Positions 26,835-35,728 of a stretch of 64,000 bases of DNA are shown one piece after another. The position numbers and the translations under genes are program-made. The notes below the pieces were generated by a model. It was not told the DNA's origin. It worked only from the letters and a program-made list of their open reading frames with translations, and searched no databases. The stretch lies in assembly GCA_021775315.1 (NCBI GenBank), contig JAJFIC010000064.1:124001-188000 (forward strand). The letters run 5' to 3'. How positions within the stretch are numbered: position 1 is the stretch's first letter; each line of letters begins with the position of its first letter. The stretch is from Paracoccaceae bacterium. GTDB lineage: Bacteria; Pseudomonadota; Alphaproteobacteria; Rhodobacterales; Rhodobacteraceae.

Positions 26835-27497
26835 ATGACCTTCAAATCCCTGTCCCAACCGCGCATCCGCCTTGCCGATCAGGTTTACGACCAGATCATG
26901 CAGGCAATCCGTGATGGTACCATCTCAGCCGACGATCGGATCGTGCAGGAAAAGCTGGCGGAAGAGTTTGAAATCAGCCGCACCCCCATCCGCGAGGCCC
27001 TGTTTCGCATGGAACAAGAAGGCATCCTGACAGTCGCCGGGCGCGGTGGCTTTCGCATCCGGCGTCTGGAAAAAGATGAAATCGCTGAACTTTACGGCGC
27101 CCGTGCATCCATCGAAGGCTTCGCCGCGCGGCTGTTGGCCGAAGCTGATGATCCGAAAACATACGCCCGCTTGCGCACACAAATAGCCAAAGCCGAAGAC
27201 GTCAAAGACCAGTCGGCCCAAGCCTATTTCAAGGCCAACATGACCATCCACCGCGCCTTTGTAAAAGCCACGGAAAACCGGTTTCTGCTGGAATTTTTCG
27301 ACAACATCTGGAACCGCGGCTCGTCCTTTACCCTGTTCGCATCAATCAAAAACACAGACCTGTCGAAATCCCTTGGAGATCACCTGTCATTGGTCGACGC
27401 AATCGAAACCGGCGATGGCTCGACCGCTGCGGAAAAGATGATTGCCCATATTTGCGACGGCAAGGATTTGCAGATCGACGGCATGGATTTGGGGTAA
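26835..27497 (+). CDS. GntR family regulator, FCD domain
   Basis: 220 residues from the ATG at 26835 (AAAGGAG six bases upstream); an in-frame ATG at 26817 would put that ribosome site inside the gene. The winged helix is RLADQVYDQIMQAIRDGTIS through EKLAEEFEISRTPIREALFRMEQEG. The C-terminal FCD ligand domain has the metal-site pattern (Asp/Glu near IAELYGARASIEG, then MTIHRAF and GDHLSLVDAI). It is divergent from the amine operon with the operator in between, so it probably represses that operon and ridA. It is convergent with the malonate genes. Confidence 0.92.
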   Translation: MTFKSLSQPRIRLADQVYDQIMQAIRDGTISADDRIVQEKLAEEFEISRTPIREALFRMEQEGILTVAGRGGFRIRRLEKDEIAELYGARASIEGFAARLLAEADDPKTYARLRTQIAKAEDVKDQSAQAYFKANMTIHRAFVKATENRFLLEFFDNIWNRGSSFTLFASIKNTDLSKSLGDHLSLVDAIETGDGSTAAEKMIAHICDGKDLQIDGMDLG

Positions 27498-27524
27498 AGC
27501 GCCTGATCAGCCCGATCAGTCGTA

Positions 27525-29048
27525 TCAGCCAAACAGGTCTTTATACTGCTCCCGCAGCTCTTTTTTCTGCACCTTGCCCATGGTGTTTCGCGTCAACTCA
27601 CCCACCAAAATAATGCGTTTGGGTTGCTTGAACCTTGCCACATCAGGCGCGATGGTTTTCAGGATGGCTTCCTCACTCAACGCCACGCCTTTTTGCGGCA
27701 CCACCACGGCCACCACCGCCTCGCCAAAGTCTTTGTGCGGCACGCCGATCACGGCACTTTCAGACACGCCTTCGACCTCGTCGATCAGCAGTTCGATCTC
27801 TTTCGGATAGACATTATAGCCCCCGGTAATGATCAAATCCTTAGCCCGGCCAACGATGCTGATATATCCCTCGGCATCAATTTCCGCCATGTCGCCGGTG
27901 ATGAAAAACCCGTTGTCGCGCAGTTCCTCGGCTGTCTTTTCCGGCATCCGCCAATAGCCTGCAAACACGTTCGGTCCGCGAACTTCCAGAATGCCAACGG
28001 CCCCCGGCGCGACCTCAACGCCGGTATCAGGATCGGTCAAGATCACCTCAACCCCCGGCAGCGCAAAGCCAACAGTACCAGCACGACGCGCGCCGTCGTA
28101 AGGGTTGGACGTATTCATATTGGTTTCGGTCATGCCATAGCGTTCAAGGATCGCGTGGCCGGTCACCTCGCGCCATTTGTCATGGGTTTCCGCCAGCAAC
28201 GGGGCCGAACCCGACACGAACAAGCGCATATTCTTGGCCGCCTCCGCCAGCCCCGGCGTTTCCAGCAGGCGCACATAAAAGGTCGGAACCCCCATCAGGG
28301 CCGTGGCCTCGGGCATGTAATCGCGGATCACCTCGGCGTCAAAGCCTGCCATGAAAATGCAGGCCGATCCCGCCATCAGGCTGATATTCGTCGCCACAAA
28401 CAGCCCATGCGTATGAAAGATCGGCAGCGCGTGGATCAGCACGTCATCAGACGTGAAGTGCCAGTAATCCTTCAGGGTTTCTGAATTTGACGCCAACGCC
28501 CGATGGGTCAGCATCGCGCCTTTAGATCGCCCCGTCGTGCCAGATGTATAAAGGATCGCCGCCAGATCGTCCTCGCCACGGGCAACCGCCTTAAAACCCG
28601 GCGCTTCCTCGTCGCGCGACGACACCAGCGTTCCGGTCTCACCCGCCGCCAGCGTCAGGATCACCGGCACATTGCACGTCGCGGCAATCGGCGCCAGCGC
28701 TGCCAGGTTTTTGGGATCACACACCAGCAAAGCAGGTTCCGCATCGCCCAGAAAATAGCTGATCTCAGCCCCGGTATAGGCCGTGTTCAGCGGCAAAAAC
28801 ACCGCCCCTGCCAGCACCGCACCGACATAAAGTTCCAGCATCGCCTGCGTCTTTGGCGCCTGTACCGCGATCCGATCCCCGGGGTTTACACCGTTGGCAA
28901 CCAAAACCGCCGCCATCCGTTCGGCGTTTTGAAAGAACGCGCCAAAGCTGACCACATCGCCCGTCTGGTGGTTCCTAAGGAACGTCGCCTGATCCCGCCC
29001 CAGACTTGCACTGCGCAGCTTTTCGGCCAGATAATTCCCGTCATACAT
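27525..29048 (-). CDS. matB: malonyl-CoA synthetase
   Basis: 507 residues, the MatB length. Motifs: AILYTSGTTGRSKGAMLTHRAL, ERYGMTETNMNTSNPYDGARRAGTVG, ITGDMAEIDAEGYISIVGRAKDLIITGGYNVYPKE, and TMGKVQKKELR with the catalytic Lys. MTETNMNTSNPY with the Arg pair after it matches the malonate-selective MatB group. It converts malonate, ATP and CoA to malonyl-CoA. It is co-transcribed with the decarboxylase gene 11 bases upstream. Confidence 0.93.
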   Translation of the reverse strand: MYDGNYLAEKLRSASLGRDQATFLRNHQTGDVVSFGAFFQNAERMAAVLVANGVNPGDRIAVQAPKTQAMLELYVGAVLAGAVFLPLNTAYTGAEISYFLGDAEPALLVCDPKNLAALAPIAATCNVPVILTLAAGETGTLVSSRDEEAPGFKAVARGEDDLAAILYTSGTTGRSKGAMLTHRALASNSETLKDYWHFTSDDVLIHALPIFHTHGLFVATNISLMAGSACIFMAGFDAEVIRDYMPEATALMGVPTFYVRLLETPGLAEAAKNMRLFVSGSAPLLAETHDKWREVTGHAILERYGMTETNMNTSNPYDGARRAGTVGFALPGVEVILTDPDTGVEVAPGAVGILEVRGPNVFAGYWRMPEKTAEELRDNGFFITGDMAEIDAEGYISIVGRAKDLIITGGYNVYPKEIELLIDEVEGVSESAVIGVPHKDFGEAVVAVVVPQKGVALSEEAILKTIAPDVARFKQPKRIILVGELTRNTMGKVQKKELREQYKDLFG

Positions 29049-29059
29049 CGCGTTATTCC

Positions 29060-30331
29060 CTATTTCCCAGCCAGCACCTTGACCCCGGCAGCGGCCGCAA
29101 TTTTGTGATCCGTTGCATAGGCGTGATGATTATTTTCGATCTTGTCACCGTCATAAAGGTAATTCACCATCACCCCCCAAGCGTTGTTCTGACCGTTTTC
29201 GCTTAGATCAGCACCCGCATGCACCCGGTGCAGTTCCGCGCCATTGCCAAGATGAAAATGCGCCACCGGATCATGGGCCGTGCCCTGCGAACGGCGCGCC
29301 CGCGTCAGATACCGCGCCGCCAGCCTAGCGGCAATTTCCGGCGTCGGCCCATCGTCAGACGCAATCACCGCCTGATCCGCTTCGCTTAGCAAATCAACGT
29401 CGCCCGCCTCGGCCCATTTGCGCAAACCCGGCACCGGAGACAGCGTCGCAAAGGTCTGAAGCCCCGGCAATTCGCGCTGCAATTCCGCCACCACCTGCTT
29501 AATCAGGAAGTTGCCAAACGAAATACCACGCAAGCCCTTTTGGCAGTTAGAGATCGAATAGAACACCGCAACGCTCGCATCATTCGGATCAATCGTCTCG
29601 CGTTCACTCGCAATAATCGGCCCAATCGCGTCCGGAATACCCGCCAGCAACGCCACCTCAACAAAAATCAGCGGGTCCGCTGGCATCGCGGGATGGAAAA
29701 ACGCAAATAACCGCCGGTCAGGGTCGGCCACACGCTGGCGCAGATCGTCCCAGCCGGTGATTTCATGCACAGCTTCATAGGTGATGATCTTTTCCAAAAT
29801 CGCCGCCGGGGTTTCCCAGTCGATGCGGCGAATTTCCAGAAAGCCCCGGCTGAACCAGCTTGAAAACAAGTGCTGAAAATCCTGATCTAGCCCTTTAAGG
29901 CCGGGCGTATCCCGCATTGCCGCCAGCAAATCGGCCCGCATCTTAACCAATCGCGCCGTCGCCCCCGGCACCCGGTTAAGCCGCCGGATCAGGTCCTGAC
30001 TTTGCGGTTCAGCCGCAAAATGGATGCGCCGCGCCGCTTCGGTATCGCCTGGCGTCCAGCCATTGATTGCCGCTGATAGCGCCTCATCATCGACACCGTA
30101 GCGCCCGGCGATTTCGCTAAAAACACCCAGTTTTTCCGCCCCCGAGGCCGCCTCGAACTGCTCAAGCGCCTGCATCGCCGTGACCAGACCTGACGCCTCG
30201 CCCTCCTCGCCCAGCAACCGGTCAAACAGCGCCATAACACTTTTTTCAGACCCTTCTTCGCGCGCTCGCCTGCGCCGCCCCGCCAAAGTCATCCGGCTTA
30301 ACAGTTCGTTCAGGAATTTGCGCTCAGCCAT
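29060..30331 (-). CDS. malonyl-CoA decarboxylase
   Basis: 423 residues. MCD family features: an N-terminal helical domain, then VFYSISNCQKGLRGISFGNFLIKQVV, FATLSPVPGLRKWA, and the C-terminal DPVAHFHLGNGAELHRVHAGADLS with the catalytic His, closing with NNAWGVMVNYLYD. It produces acetyl-CoA and CO2 from malonyl-CoA. Placed between an amidase and matB, it completes malonate use (equivalent to matA). Confidence 0.95.
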   Translation of the reverse strand: MAERKFLNELLSRMTLAGRRRRAREEGSEKSVMALFDRLLGEEGEASGLVTAMQALEQFEAASGAEKLGVFSEIAGRYGVDDEALSAAINGWTPGDTEAARRIHFAAEPQSQDLIRRLNRVPGATARLVKMRADLLAAMRDTPGLKGLDQDFQHLFSSWFSRGFLEIRRIDWETPAAILEKIITYEAVHEITGWDDLRQRVADPDRRLFAFFHPAMPADPLIFVEVALLAGIPDAIGPIIASERETIDPNDASVAVFYSISNCQKGLRGISFGNFLIKQVVAELQRELPGLQTFATLSPVPGLRKWAEAGDVDLLSEADQAVIASDDGPTPEIAARLAARYLTRARRSQGTAHDPVAHFHLGNGAELHRVHAGADLSENGQNNAWGVMVNYLYDGDKIENNHHAYATDHKIAAAAGVKVLAGK

Positions 30332-30338
30332 ACTTGCC

Positions 30339-31787
30339 TCAGAGATGCGTTACATTTGGATCAATCGGCCCCAGCGGACCACCCACAGCCATCTCAACCG
30401 CGCGGGCCACCGCCAGCAGCTTGGCCTCACCCCGATGCGGCCCGATCAACTGAATGGCAATCGGCATTCCGGCGTCACTAAACCCGACAGGAACCGAGAT
30501 CGCCGGCAACCCCGCCGTCGTCGCCAGAAACGCAAACCGCAGCCAGTCCATATAGCCATCAAACTTCACGCCGTTAACCTCGTCCACCCATTCGGTGTCG
30601 ACCGGATGAGGCATATTGCCGACAACCGGGCAGGCCAGAACGTCAAAATTCCGATGAAACGCCGTCATGTTTTTGAAGATCGTGGTGCGATCAAGCTGCG
30701 CATCGGTCACATCGTCGATGGTCAGATTGCGGCCAAATTCGGTATTATCCCGCAGCGTTTTCTTGAAATGCTTTGTCAGGCTTTCAGGCGCGCGCTTGAA
30801 CGCCGACGCCCACAGGATACCGCGCAAAGTGTGGTAGGTCCGTTCAAGTTCCGGCAAGTCGGGGCAGGTTTCTTCGACCAAACCGCCGTTCTTTTCGACC
30901 TCGCCCAGCGCCCAGCGGATTTTGGCGTCAATCACCGGTTCGACCGGCGAAAACCCGTTCAGATCCGGCGCAAACCCGATCCTGACTTTCGACCCCGCCT
31001 CAACCACCGCTTGCTGAAAAGACCCTTCGCATACGGGTGGAAAGCTGGTCGGGATGCTCGGCTGGAAACCGGCCATCGCATCCAAAAACAGCGCACAATC
31101 GCGGACCGAGCGCGCCATTGGCCCTTGCTGGCCTTCAATCACAAACCCAAGCTCGCTGCCGCTTGCACACATGCCGGGGCTTGGACGCAACCCAACAATG
31201 CCGTTATAAGCCGCAGGCGTGCGCAGGCTGCCGCCGTGGTCTGATCCATGGCTTAGCCACACCTCACCCGTCGCTACCGAAACCGCCGCCCCACCGCTAG
31301 AGCCCGCCGCGTTCAGCGTCGTGTCATAAGGGTTGCGCGTCTTGCCAAACACTTCGTTAAACGTGTTGCCACCCGCGCCAAATTCCGGCGTGTTGGTTTT
31401 ACCAACCACCAGCCCGCCACGTTCCTCAAGCCGCAGAACCAAAGGGTCCGACACCTCAGGCACATGGTCTGCCAGCGCCTTGGTGCCATGGGTTGTCCGC
31501 ACGCCTTCAACCGGCGTCAGATCCTTGATGCCGATCGGCAAACCACCCAACCAACCCGGATGGTCCTTTGCACTGTCGTCAAGCGCGCCCACAGCGGCCT
31601 CGGCCCGCGCGCGACACAAAGTCGGCAGCGCATTCACCAAAGGCTCGACCGCCGCAATCCGGGCAAAACTGGCCGCAAGCAACTCAGCGCTCGAAACCTC
31701 GCCACGCCGCAAAAGGTCAACAACGACATGCGCTTCAAGCGCGCAAACATCTGCACCGCTGAAGGTATTCTGAGGGATTTTGCTCAT
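30339..31787 (-). CDS. amidase-signature family amidase, malonate operon
   Basis: 482 residues from the ATG at 31787; a TTG 30 bases upstream also exists. The Ser-cisSer-Lys triad is intact: Lys in GLPIGIKDLTPVEGVRTTHG, the Gly-Ser run in NAAGSSGGAAVSVATGEV, and the nucleophile in GSDHGGSLRTPAAYNG. By family it hydrolyses an amide. Just upstream of malonyl-CoA decarboxylase and matB (spacing 8 bases), malonamate is an attractive substrate, as for malonamidase. An alternative is release of another amide feeding the same operon. Confidence 0.9.
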   Translation of the reverse strand: MSKIPQNTFSGADVCALEAHVVVDLLRRGEVSSAELLAASFARIAAVEPLVNALPTLCRARAEAAVGALDDSAKDHPGWLGGLPIGIKDLTPVEGVRTTHGTKALADHVPEVSDPLVLRLEERGGLVVGKTNTPEFGAGGNTFNEVFGKTRNPYDTTLNAAGSSGGAAVSVATGEVWLSHGSDHGGSLRTPAAYNGIVGLRPSPGMCASGSELGFVIEGQQGPMARSVRDCALFLDAMAGFQPSIPTSFPPVCEGSFQQAVVEAGSKVRIGFAPDLNGFSPVEPVIDAKIRWALGEVEKNGGLVEETCPDLPELERTYHTLRGILWASAFKRAPESLTKHFKKTLRDNTEFGRNLTIDDVTDAQLDRTTIFKNMTAFHRNFDVLACPVVGNMPHPVDTEWVDEVNGVKFDGYMDWLRFAFLATTAGLPAISVPVGFSDAGMPIAIQLIGPHRGEAKLLAVARAVEMAVGGPLGPIDPNVTHL

Positions 31788-31996
31788 CTTCGGTCTCTTC
31801 TCGCCAAGGTCAAGCAAAGGTTAGCCATACCCCGACCTGACTTCAATCAGCAAAAGACGCGAATTAGGCGTGGGCGATGTTGGGGTGGCGGTTAGGCGTG
31901 GCACCGTCAGAACAGCGCGGTAGAAGATAAAAAACAGCAAGGGATTGGAAGATCACGCCAACAAAGCAGATGTTGGCCATGCTTATCAAAACGACT

Positions 31997-32515
31997 CTAG
32001 TCCTCCGTTTGCAGATCATATCCTTTCATGAACCTAATAGTCTTAGCGCCCTTTTTATAGTATTCGGCATCAAGCGCGCGATTGTAGTCAACACGCGAAA
32101 AGCCTTTTTTGCTCAATTCCCGTTGAATTGCTTTAGCAATAGCGGGTGCCTTAAATTTACTACCAGATGCATCATGAGGAGAGATTTCGCAATCATAGGT
32201 TGATTTTCGCTGATTTATTTCGACACGAACTGTCTTGCTTGCTCGATGAGCGTGATGAGCTGGAGCCTTTTTAATGTATGTTTCTTTCCGCCCGCCTTTA
32301 AAGACCCTGCGTTTGTAGCCACGTTTTTGCAGTATCGTCTTCCCTGAACCTTTAGAAAGCATCTCTTGAACACATGCTTTTGCAGCAAACGGGATCTCCG
32401 AAAGAACGGCCTTATTCGCTTGGTCTTCTGAAACAAGTTCGGATGCATCAACGGTTGCGCAAGAAACTAAACCTCCCAGAAACATCGTAACGCTCAGCAC
32501 TTTTAATATTCTCAT
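31997..32515 (-). CDS. putative lipoprotein, unknown function
   Basis: 172 residues from the ATG at 32515 with AGGAG upstream; a longer frame exists but would hide the signal. RILKVLSVTMFLGGLVSCATVDA is a lipoprotein signal with lipobox LVSC. The mature part is strongly basic (RGYKRRVFKGGRKETYIKKAPAHHAHR) and ends with LDAEYYKKGAKTIRFMKGYDL. The gene is AT-richer than its neighbours and may be acquired. No family recognised. Confidence 0.7.
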   Translation of the reverse strand: MRILKVLSVTMFLGGLVSCATVDASELVSEDQANKAVLSEIPFAAKACVQEMLSKGSGKTILQKRGYKRRVFKGGRKETYIKKAPAHHAHRASKTVRVEINQRKSTYDCEISPHDASGSKFKAPAIAKAIQRELSKKGFSRVDYNRALDAEYYKKGAKTIRFMKGYDLQTED

Positions 32516-32745
32516 TGGGAAGCATCTCCTGAAGCAATTTAAAGAAAGATTGATTTGCGCCAACCGGTTACAACTTTTTCCTGAATCTTGTCCAGCCCCA
32601 TTTCATGGGTCGCTTTTGCGAAAGACCCTTGTCCTGCGATGAAGGCGGTCGCCTTGGGTTGTTGCGCTGTCAGTCTAGTTCCAGACGTTCGTTTGCCGCG
32701 CTGCATTTGGTAGAATGGACGCAATCCTGACCATAGCCATACCAC

Positions 32746-32776
32746 AAAAAGACGCCGCGCGATATTTGGCGGCGTC
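32746..32776 (-). terminator. Rho-independent terminator of the homogentisate operon
   Basis: On the minus strand, after the metallo-beta-lactamase-fold stop, GACGCCGC pairs perfectly with GCGGCGTC across a 10-base loop and is followed by TTTTT. Confidence 0.8.
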
Positions 32777-32790
32777 CCCTCTTAACCAGC

Positions 32791-33741
32791 TTACCCCTGC
32801 AGCGCTTCCCACATCTCAATATCCCGCTGGGCGGTCCAGATCCTTGGCGTTTCGATGCCACGGGCTTCGTCATAGGCGCGCGCGACGTTGAAGGGCAGGC
32901 AGTGTTCGTAGATGGCGTAGTCGCCAAATTTCGGGTCACATTCAGCCCGGACGGCGTCCCATGCCTCTTTCAGCGTACCGTTGCGCGCCGCGACGCGCGC
33001 GGCCGGGCGGTAGGTGCTTTCGACGAAATCGCGGGTGTTTTCGATGGCGGCGTTGACCATGTCTTTGCCGACCAGCGCATCACCACGACCCGGCGCGATA
33101 GCGTCAACGTCAAAGGCTGCGATGTTATCAAGTGTCGCGCCCCATTCGTTGTAATGCCCGTCGCCGCAATAGCAGGCCGAGTGGTATTCAACGATGTCGC
33201 CGGTGAACATGACGTTCTGATCCGGCACATGGATGACGATATCGCCCGCCGTATGGGCGCGGCCCAGATGCATCAGGTTGATCTGGCGATTGCCAAGGTA
33301 AACCGTCATATCCTCGGAAAACGTGGTCGTCGGATAGGTCAGACCGGGAATGCTTTCATGGCCTTCAAACAGGCGCGGGAAGCGTTGGAATTCTGAATCC
33401 CAATCTTCCTGACCCCGTTCAACCACCATCGAACGGGCGGTTTCGCCCATGATGATTTGCTCGGCCCCAAAGGCGGACGCGCCCAGCACGCGCACGGCGT
33501 GGTAATGGGTCAGAACCACGTGGCTGATCGGTTTATCAGTGACTTCGCGGACCTTTTCGATGACTTTGTTGGCAAGGCGCGGTGTGGCTTGTGCCTCGAT
33601 AATCATCACGCTGTCGTCGCCGATGATGACGCCTGAATTTGGATCCCCCTCGGCGGTGAAGGCATACAGCCCTTCGCCGACTTCGGTGAAGCTGATGTTC
33701 TTTTCTGTCATGTCGCCTTGTGATGCGAATGCTTTGGCCAT
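32791..33741 (-). CDS. metallo-beta-lactamase-fold hydrolase, homogentisate operon
   Basis: 316 residues from the ATG at 33741 (GGGGA ribosome site); the upstream extension overlaps the preceding gene. The usual HxHxDH motif appears as LTHYHAVRVLGA: both His are kept, but the Asp-His pair is Val-Arg. The later ligands His in GRAHTAGDIVIH and Asp in MFTGDIVEYH are present. Such proteins are common next to hmgA and DUF2783 genes. A single metal or a thioesterase/lactonase-like reaction is possible. It lies 5 bases after the reductase-fold gene, as the last gene of the operon. Confidence 0.85.
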   Translation of the reverse strand: MAKAFASQGDMTEKNISFTEVGEGLYAFTAEGDPNSGVIIGDDSVMIIEAQATPRLANKVIEKVREVTDKPISHVVLTHYHAVRVLGASAFGAEQIIMGETARSMVVERGQEDWDSEFQRFPRLFEGHESIPGLTYPTTTFSEDMTVYLGNRQINLMHLGRAHTAGDIVIHVPDQNVMFTGDIVEYHSACYCGDGHYNEWGATLDNIAAFDVDAIAPGRGDALVGKDMVNAAIENTRDFVESTYRPAARVAARNGTLKEAWDAVRAECDPKFGDYAIYEHCLPFNVARAYDEARGIETPRIWTAQRDIEMWEALQG

Positions 33742-33745
33742 GGAT

Positions 33746-34282
33746 TTAATCCCCGATGTTATAGTCGATTTGCAAAATACCACCGGCCAGTTCCTGACAG
33801 GAGGCGAGTTTCAGATTGTGTTGTGCGCCATCAGTGAAAAGCGGTCGCCCACCGCCCAGTATTGTTGGCATGACGAAGACACGCAAGCTTTGGAACATTT
33901 TCGCGTCAAGGGCCACGCGCTGCGCCTGCCCCCCGCCCATGATCCAGACCCTTTTATGATCAGCGGATTGGATGGCGTTACGCAGCGTTTCAATGTCACC
34001 TGCTGCGGCCACATGATCGCCGGTAAATCCGGCCCGCCGCGTCAGAACATAGCCGGCGCGGTCCTGATAGGGCCAGCCCCAGCCCATAACCTGTTCATAG
34101 GTCTTGCGCCCGATGATCAATGCGTCGACTGAGGCAATGAAATCACCATAGCCGCCATCACTGCCAGCGCCGGCAAGGATTTCGTTGAACGGATCAAGCC
34201 AGCCAATGCCGCCATCAGTATCGGCGATGAAGCCATCAAGGCTCATCGCGATAAATCCAACGTATTGGGTTTTGGCTGGCAT
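33746..34282 (-). CDS. dihydrofolate-reductase-fold (RibD C-terminal) protein
   Basis: 178 residues. YVGFIAMSLDGFIADTDGGIGWLDPFNE at the N-terminus, DALIIGRKTYEQVMGWGWPY, and VWIMGGGQAQRVAL with LRVFVMPTILGGGRPLF define the RibD_C/DHFR-like fold with an NADPH site. Many such proteins have no known substrate. It sits between fahA and the metallo-beta-lactamase-fold gene, separated from fahA by about 97 bases containing a GC hairpin. Confidence 0.9.
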   Translation of the reverse strand: MPAKTQYVGFIAMSLDGFIADTDGGIGWLDPFNEILAGAGSDGGYGDFIASVDALIIGRKTYEQVMGWGWPYQDRAGYVLTRRAGFTGDHVAAAGDIETLRNAIQSADHKRVWIMGGGQAQRVALDAKMFQSLRVFVMPTILGGGRPLFTDGAQHNLKLASCQELAGGILQIDYNIGD

Positions 34283-34341
34283 GTTTGCGGTCCGTCAGAT
34301 CACGTGAATTGTTTGAGGTTGCGGCGGAGGCCCGGTTTGGG

Positions 34342-34376
34342 AGCCTCCGGCGGGAGTATTTTTTTCAATAAAGAAG
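34342..34376. repeat. GC stem plus GGGAGTATTTTTTT intergenic element
   Basis: CGGAGGC pairs with GCCTCCG just before GCGGGAGTATTTTTTTC. I recognise CCTCCGGCGGGAGTATTT as a common intergenic sequence in Rhodobacteraceae. It lies between fahA and the reductase-fold gene and may attenuate or process the transcript. Confidence 0.5.
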
Positions 34377-34378
34377 GC

Positions 34379-35653
34379 TCAGCGTGCGTAGGGGTCTTTG
34401 AGGGCTGGCAGAACTGCACCTGTGCAATCGCCGAAACCGATCTGATAACCGTCGCCTTTGGCAGCACCGTGCAGGGTCAGCGTGTCGCCATCTTCAAGGA
34501 AGGTTCGCGCCTCGCCAGTATCAAGCGTCATCGGTTCCTTGCCACCCCAGCTCAGTTCCAGCAGCGAACCGCGTTCGGATTTTGTGGGGCCGGATATAGT
34601 GCCCGAGCCAAGCAGATCGCCAACATTCATCGGGCTGCCTGCCGTTGTGTGATGCGCCAGTTGCTGAGCGGCAGAATAATACATCTGACTATAATTCGTC
34701 TCAGCAATCGTAGTCGCGTCTTTGCCTTCGGGGGCCAGTGTGACGCTAAGGTCGATGTCATAAAGCATCGGGCCGACGTCTTTCAGATGCGGCAGCAGTT
34801 CAAATTCGCGCGCTGGTGTGTCACAGCGGAACGGTTCAAGCGCTGCTTTGGTGACAATCCAAGGGCTGATCGTGGTCGCCGTCGCTTTGGCCTGAAACGG
34901 GCCGAGCGGTTGGTATTCCCAGGCCTGAATGTCGCGCGCTGACCAGTCGTTCAGCAGCACATAGCCAAAGATGTTGTCGTCCGCTTCCTGCACTGTGATC
35001 GGGCCATCGCTGGACGTGCCGACAATGGCACCCATTTCCAGTTCCAGATCGAACCGACGGCAGGGCAGGAAGGCCGGCATATCGTGGTCAGGTGATTTGA
35101 GCTGACCCCACGGGCGGCGCACATCAGTGCCCGACACAATGACCGAGGACGCGCGGCCGTTATAGCCGATTGGGATATGCAGCCAATTCGGCGGCAGCGC
35201 GTTTTCCGCCCCCCGAAACATGGTGCCGACATTGGTGGCGTGATGGCGACCAGCGTAGAAATCGGTGTATTCCGTGACCACAATCGGCATGTGCATTTCG
35301 GCATCAGACTGCGCCACCAACGCGCGGGATTTCAGATCGGCATTGCCGGAAATCGCGTCATCCCCGCCATCAGTCAACAGCGTCGTCAGGCGGGCGCGCA
35401 ATGCGGTCCATGCCTCTGTGCCCATCTCCATGAAATCGTTCCAGAACGGCAGGTCAAATACCGGATCGTCTTCATCAACAACCAGAACCCCCTCTTCTTC
35501 CAGCAGTGTCACATCAAGGATCATATCGCCGATGGCGACGCCACAGCGGGCCTCGTCTTCTCCGTTTGAGAAAACGCCGTAAGGCAGGTTATTCAAGGGG
35601 AACGGGCAATCAGCAGCGTTGGCGCTTTCGACCCAGGATTTCATCAATGCCAT
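34379..35653 (-). CDS. fahA: fumarylacetoacetase
   Basis: 424 residues from the ATG at 35653 (AAAGG seven bases upstream), preferred over an ATG 15 bases earlier. Near residue 120, EYTDFYAGRHHATNVGTMFRG holds the metal Asp and the catalytic His of FAH. Further: WLHIPIGYNGRASSVIVSGT, LELEMGAIVG with metal Glu residues, and LNDWSARDIQAWEYQPLGPFQAK. It cleaves fumarylacetoacetate to fumarate and acetoacetate, the last step of tyrosine/homogentisate breakdown. It lies 75 bases after hmgA. Confidence 0.96.
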   Translation of the reverse strand: MALMKSWVESANAADCPFPLNNLPYGVFSNGEDEARCGVAIGDMILDVTLLEEEGVLVVDEDDPVFDLPFWNDFMEMGTEAWTALRARLTTLLTDGGDDAISGNADLKSRALVAQSDAEMHMPIVVTEYTDFYAGRHHATNVGTMFRGAENALPPNWLHIPIGYNGRASSVIVSGTDVRRPWGQLKSPDHDMPAFLPCRRFDLELEMGAIVGTSSDGPITVQEADDNIFGYVLLNDWSARDIQAWEYQPLGPFQAKATATTISPWIVTKAALEPFRCDTPAREFELLPHLKDVGPMLYDIDLSVTLAPEGKDATTIAETNYSQMYYSAAQQLAHHTTAGSPMNVGDLLGSGTISGPTKSERGSLLELSWGGKEPMTLDTGEARTFLEDGDTLTLHGAAKGDGYQIGFGDCTGAVLPALKDPYAR

Positions 35654-35728
35654 GTCAGACCTTTTCATTCGTCTTTAAGAGATCCAGAAACGAATCCGGG
35701 ACCAAAGGGGGATACTTAGTTCTGTGGT

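Noticed and set aside
27525-31990. Control of the malonate operon by the neighbouring GntR protein (MatR-like)
   Set aside because: No GTATACTGTATAC copy was found upstream of the amidase; the genes are only convergent.
32539-32745. 68-residue minus-strand frame between the lipoprotein and the MBL gene
   Set aside because: It overlaps the lipoprotein leader, shows no recognisable motif, and I could not support it; the 227-base gap shows only the terminator.
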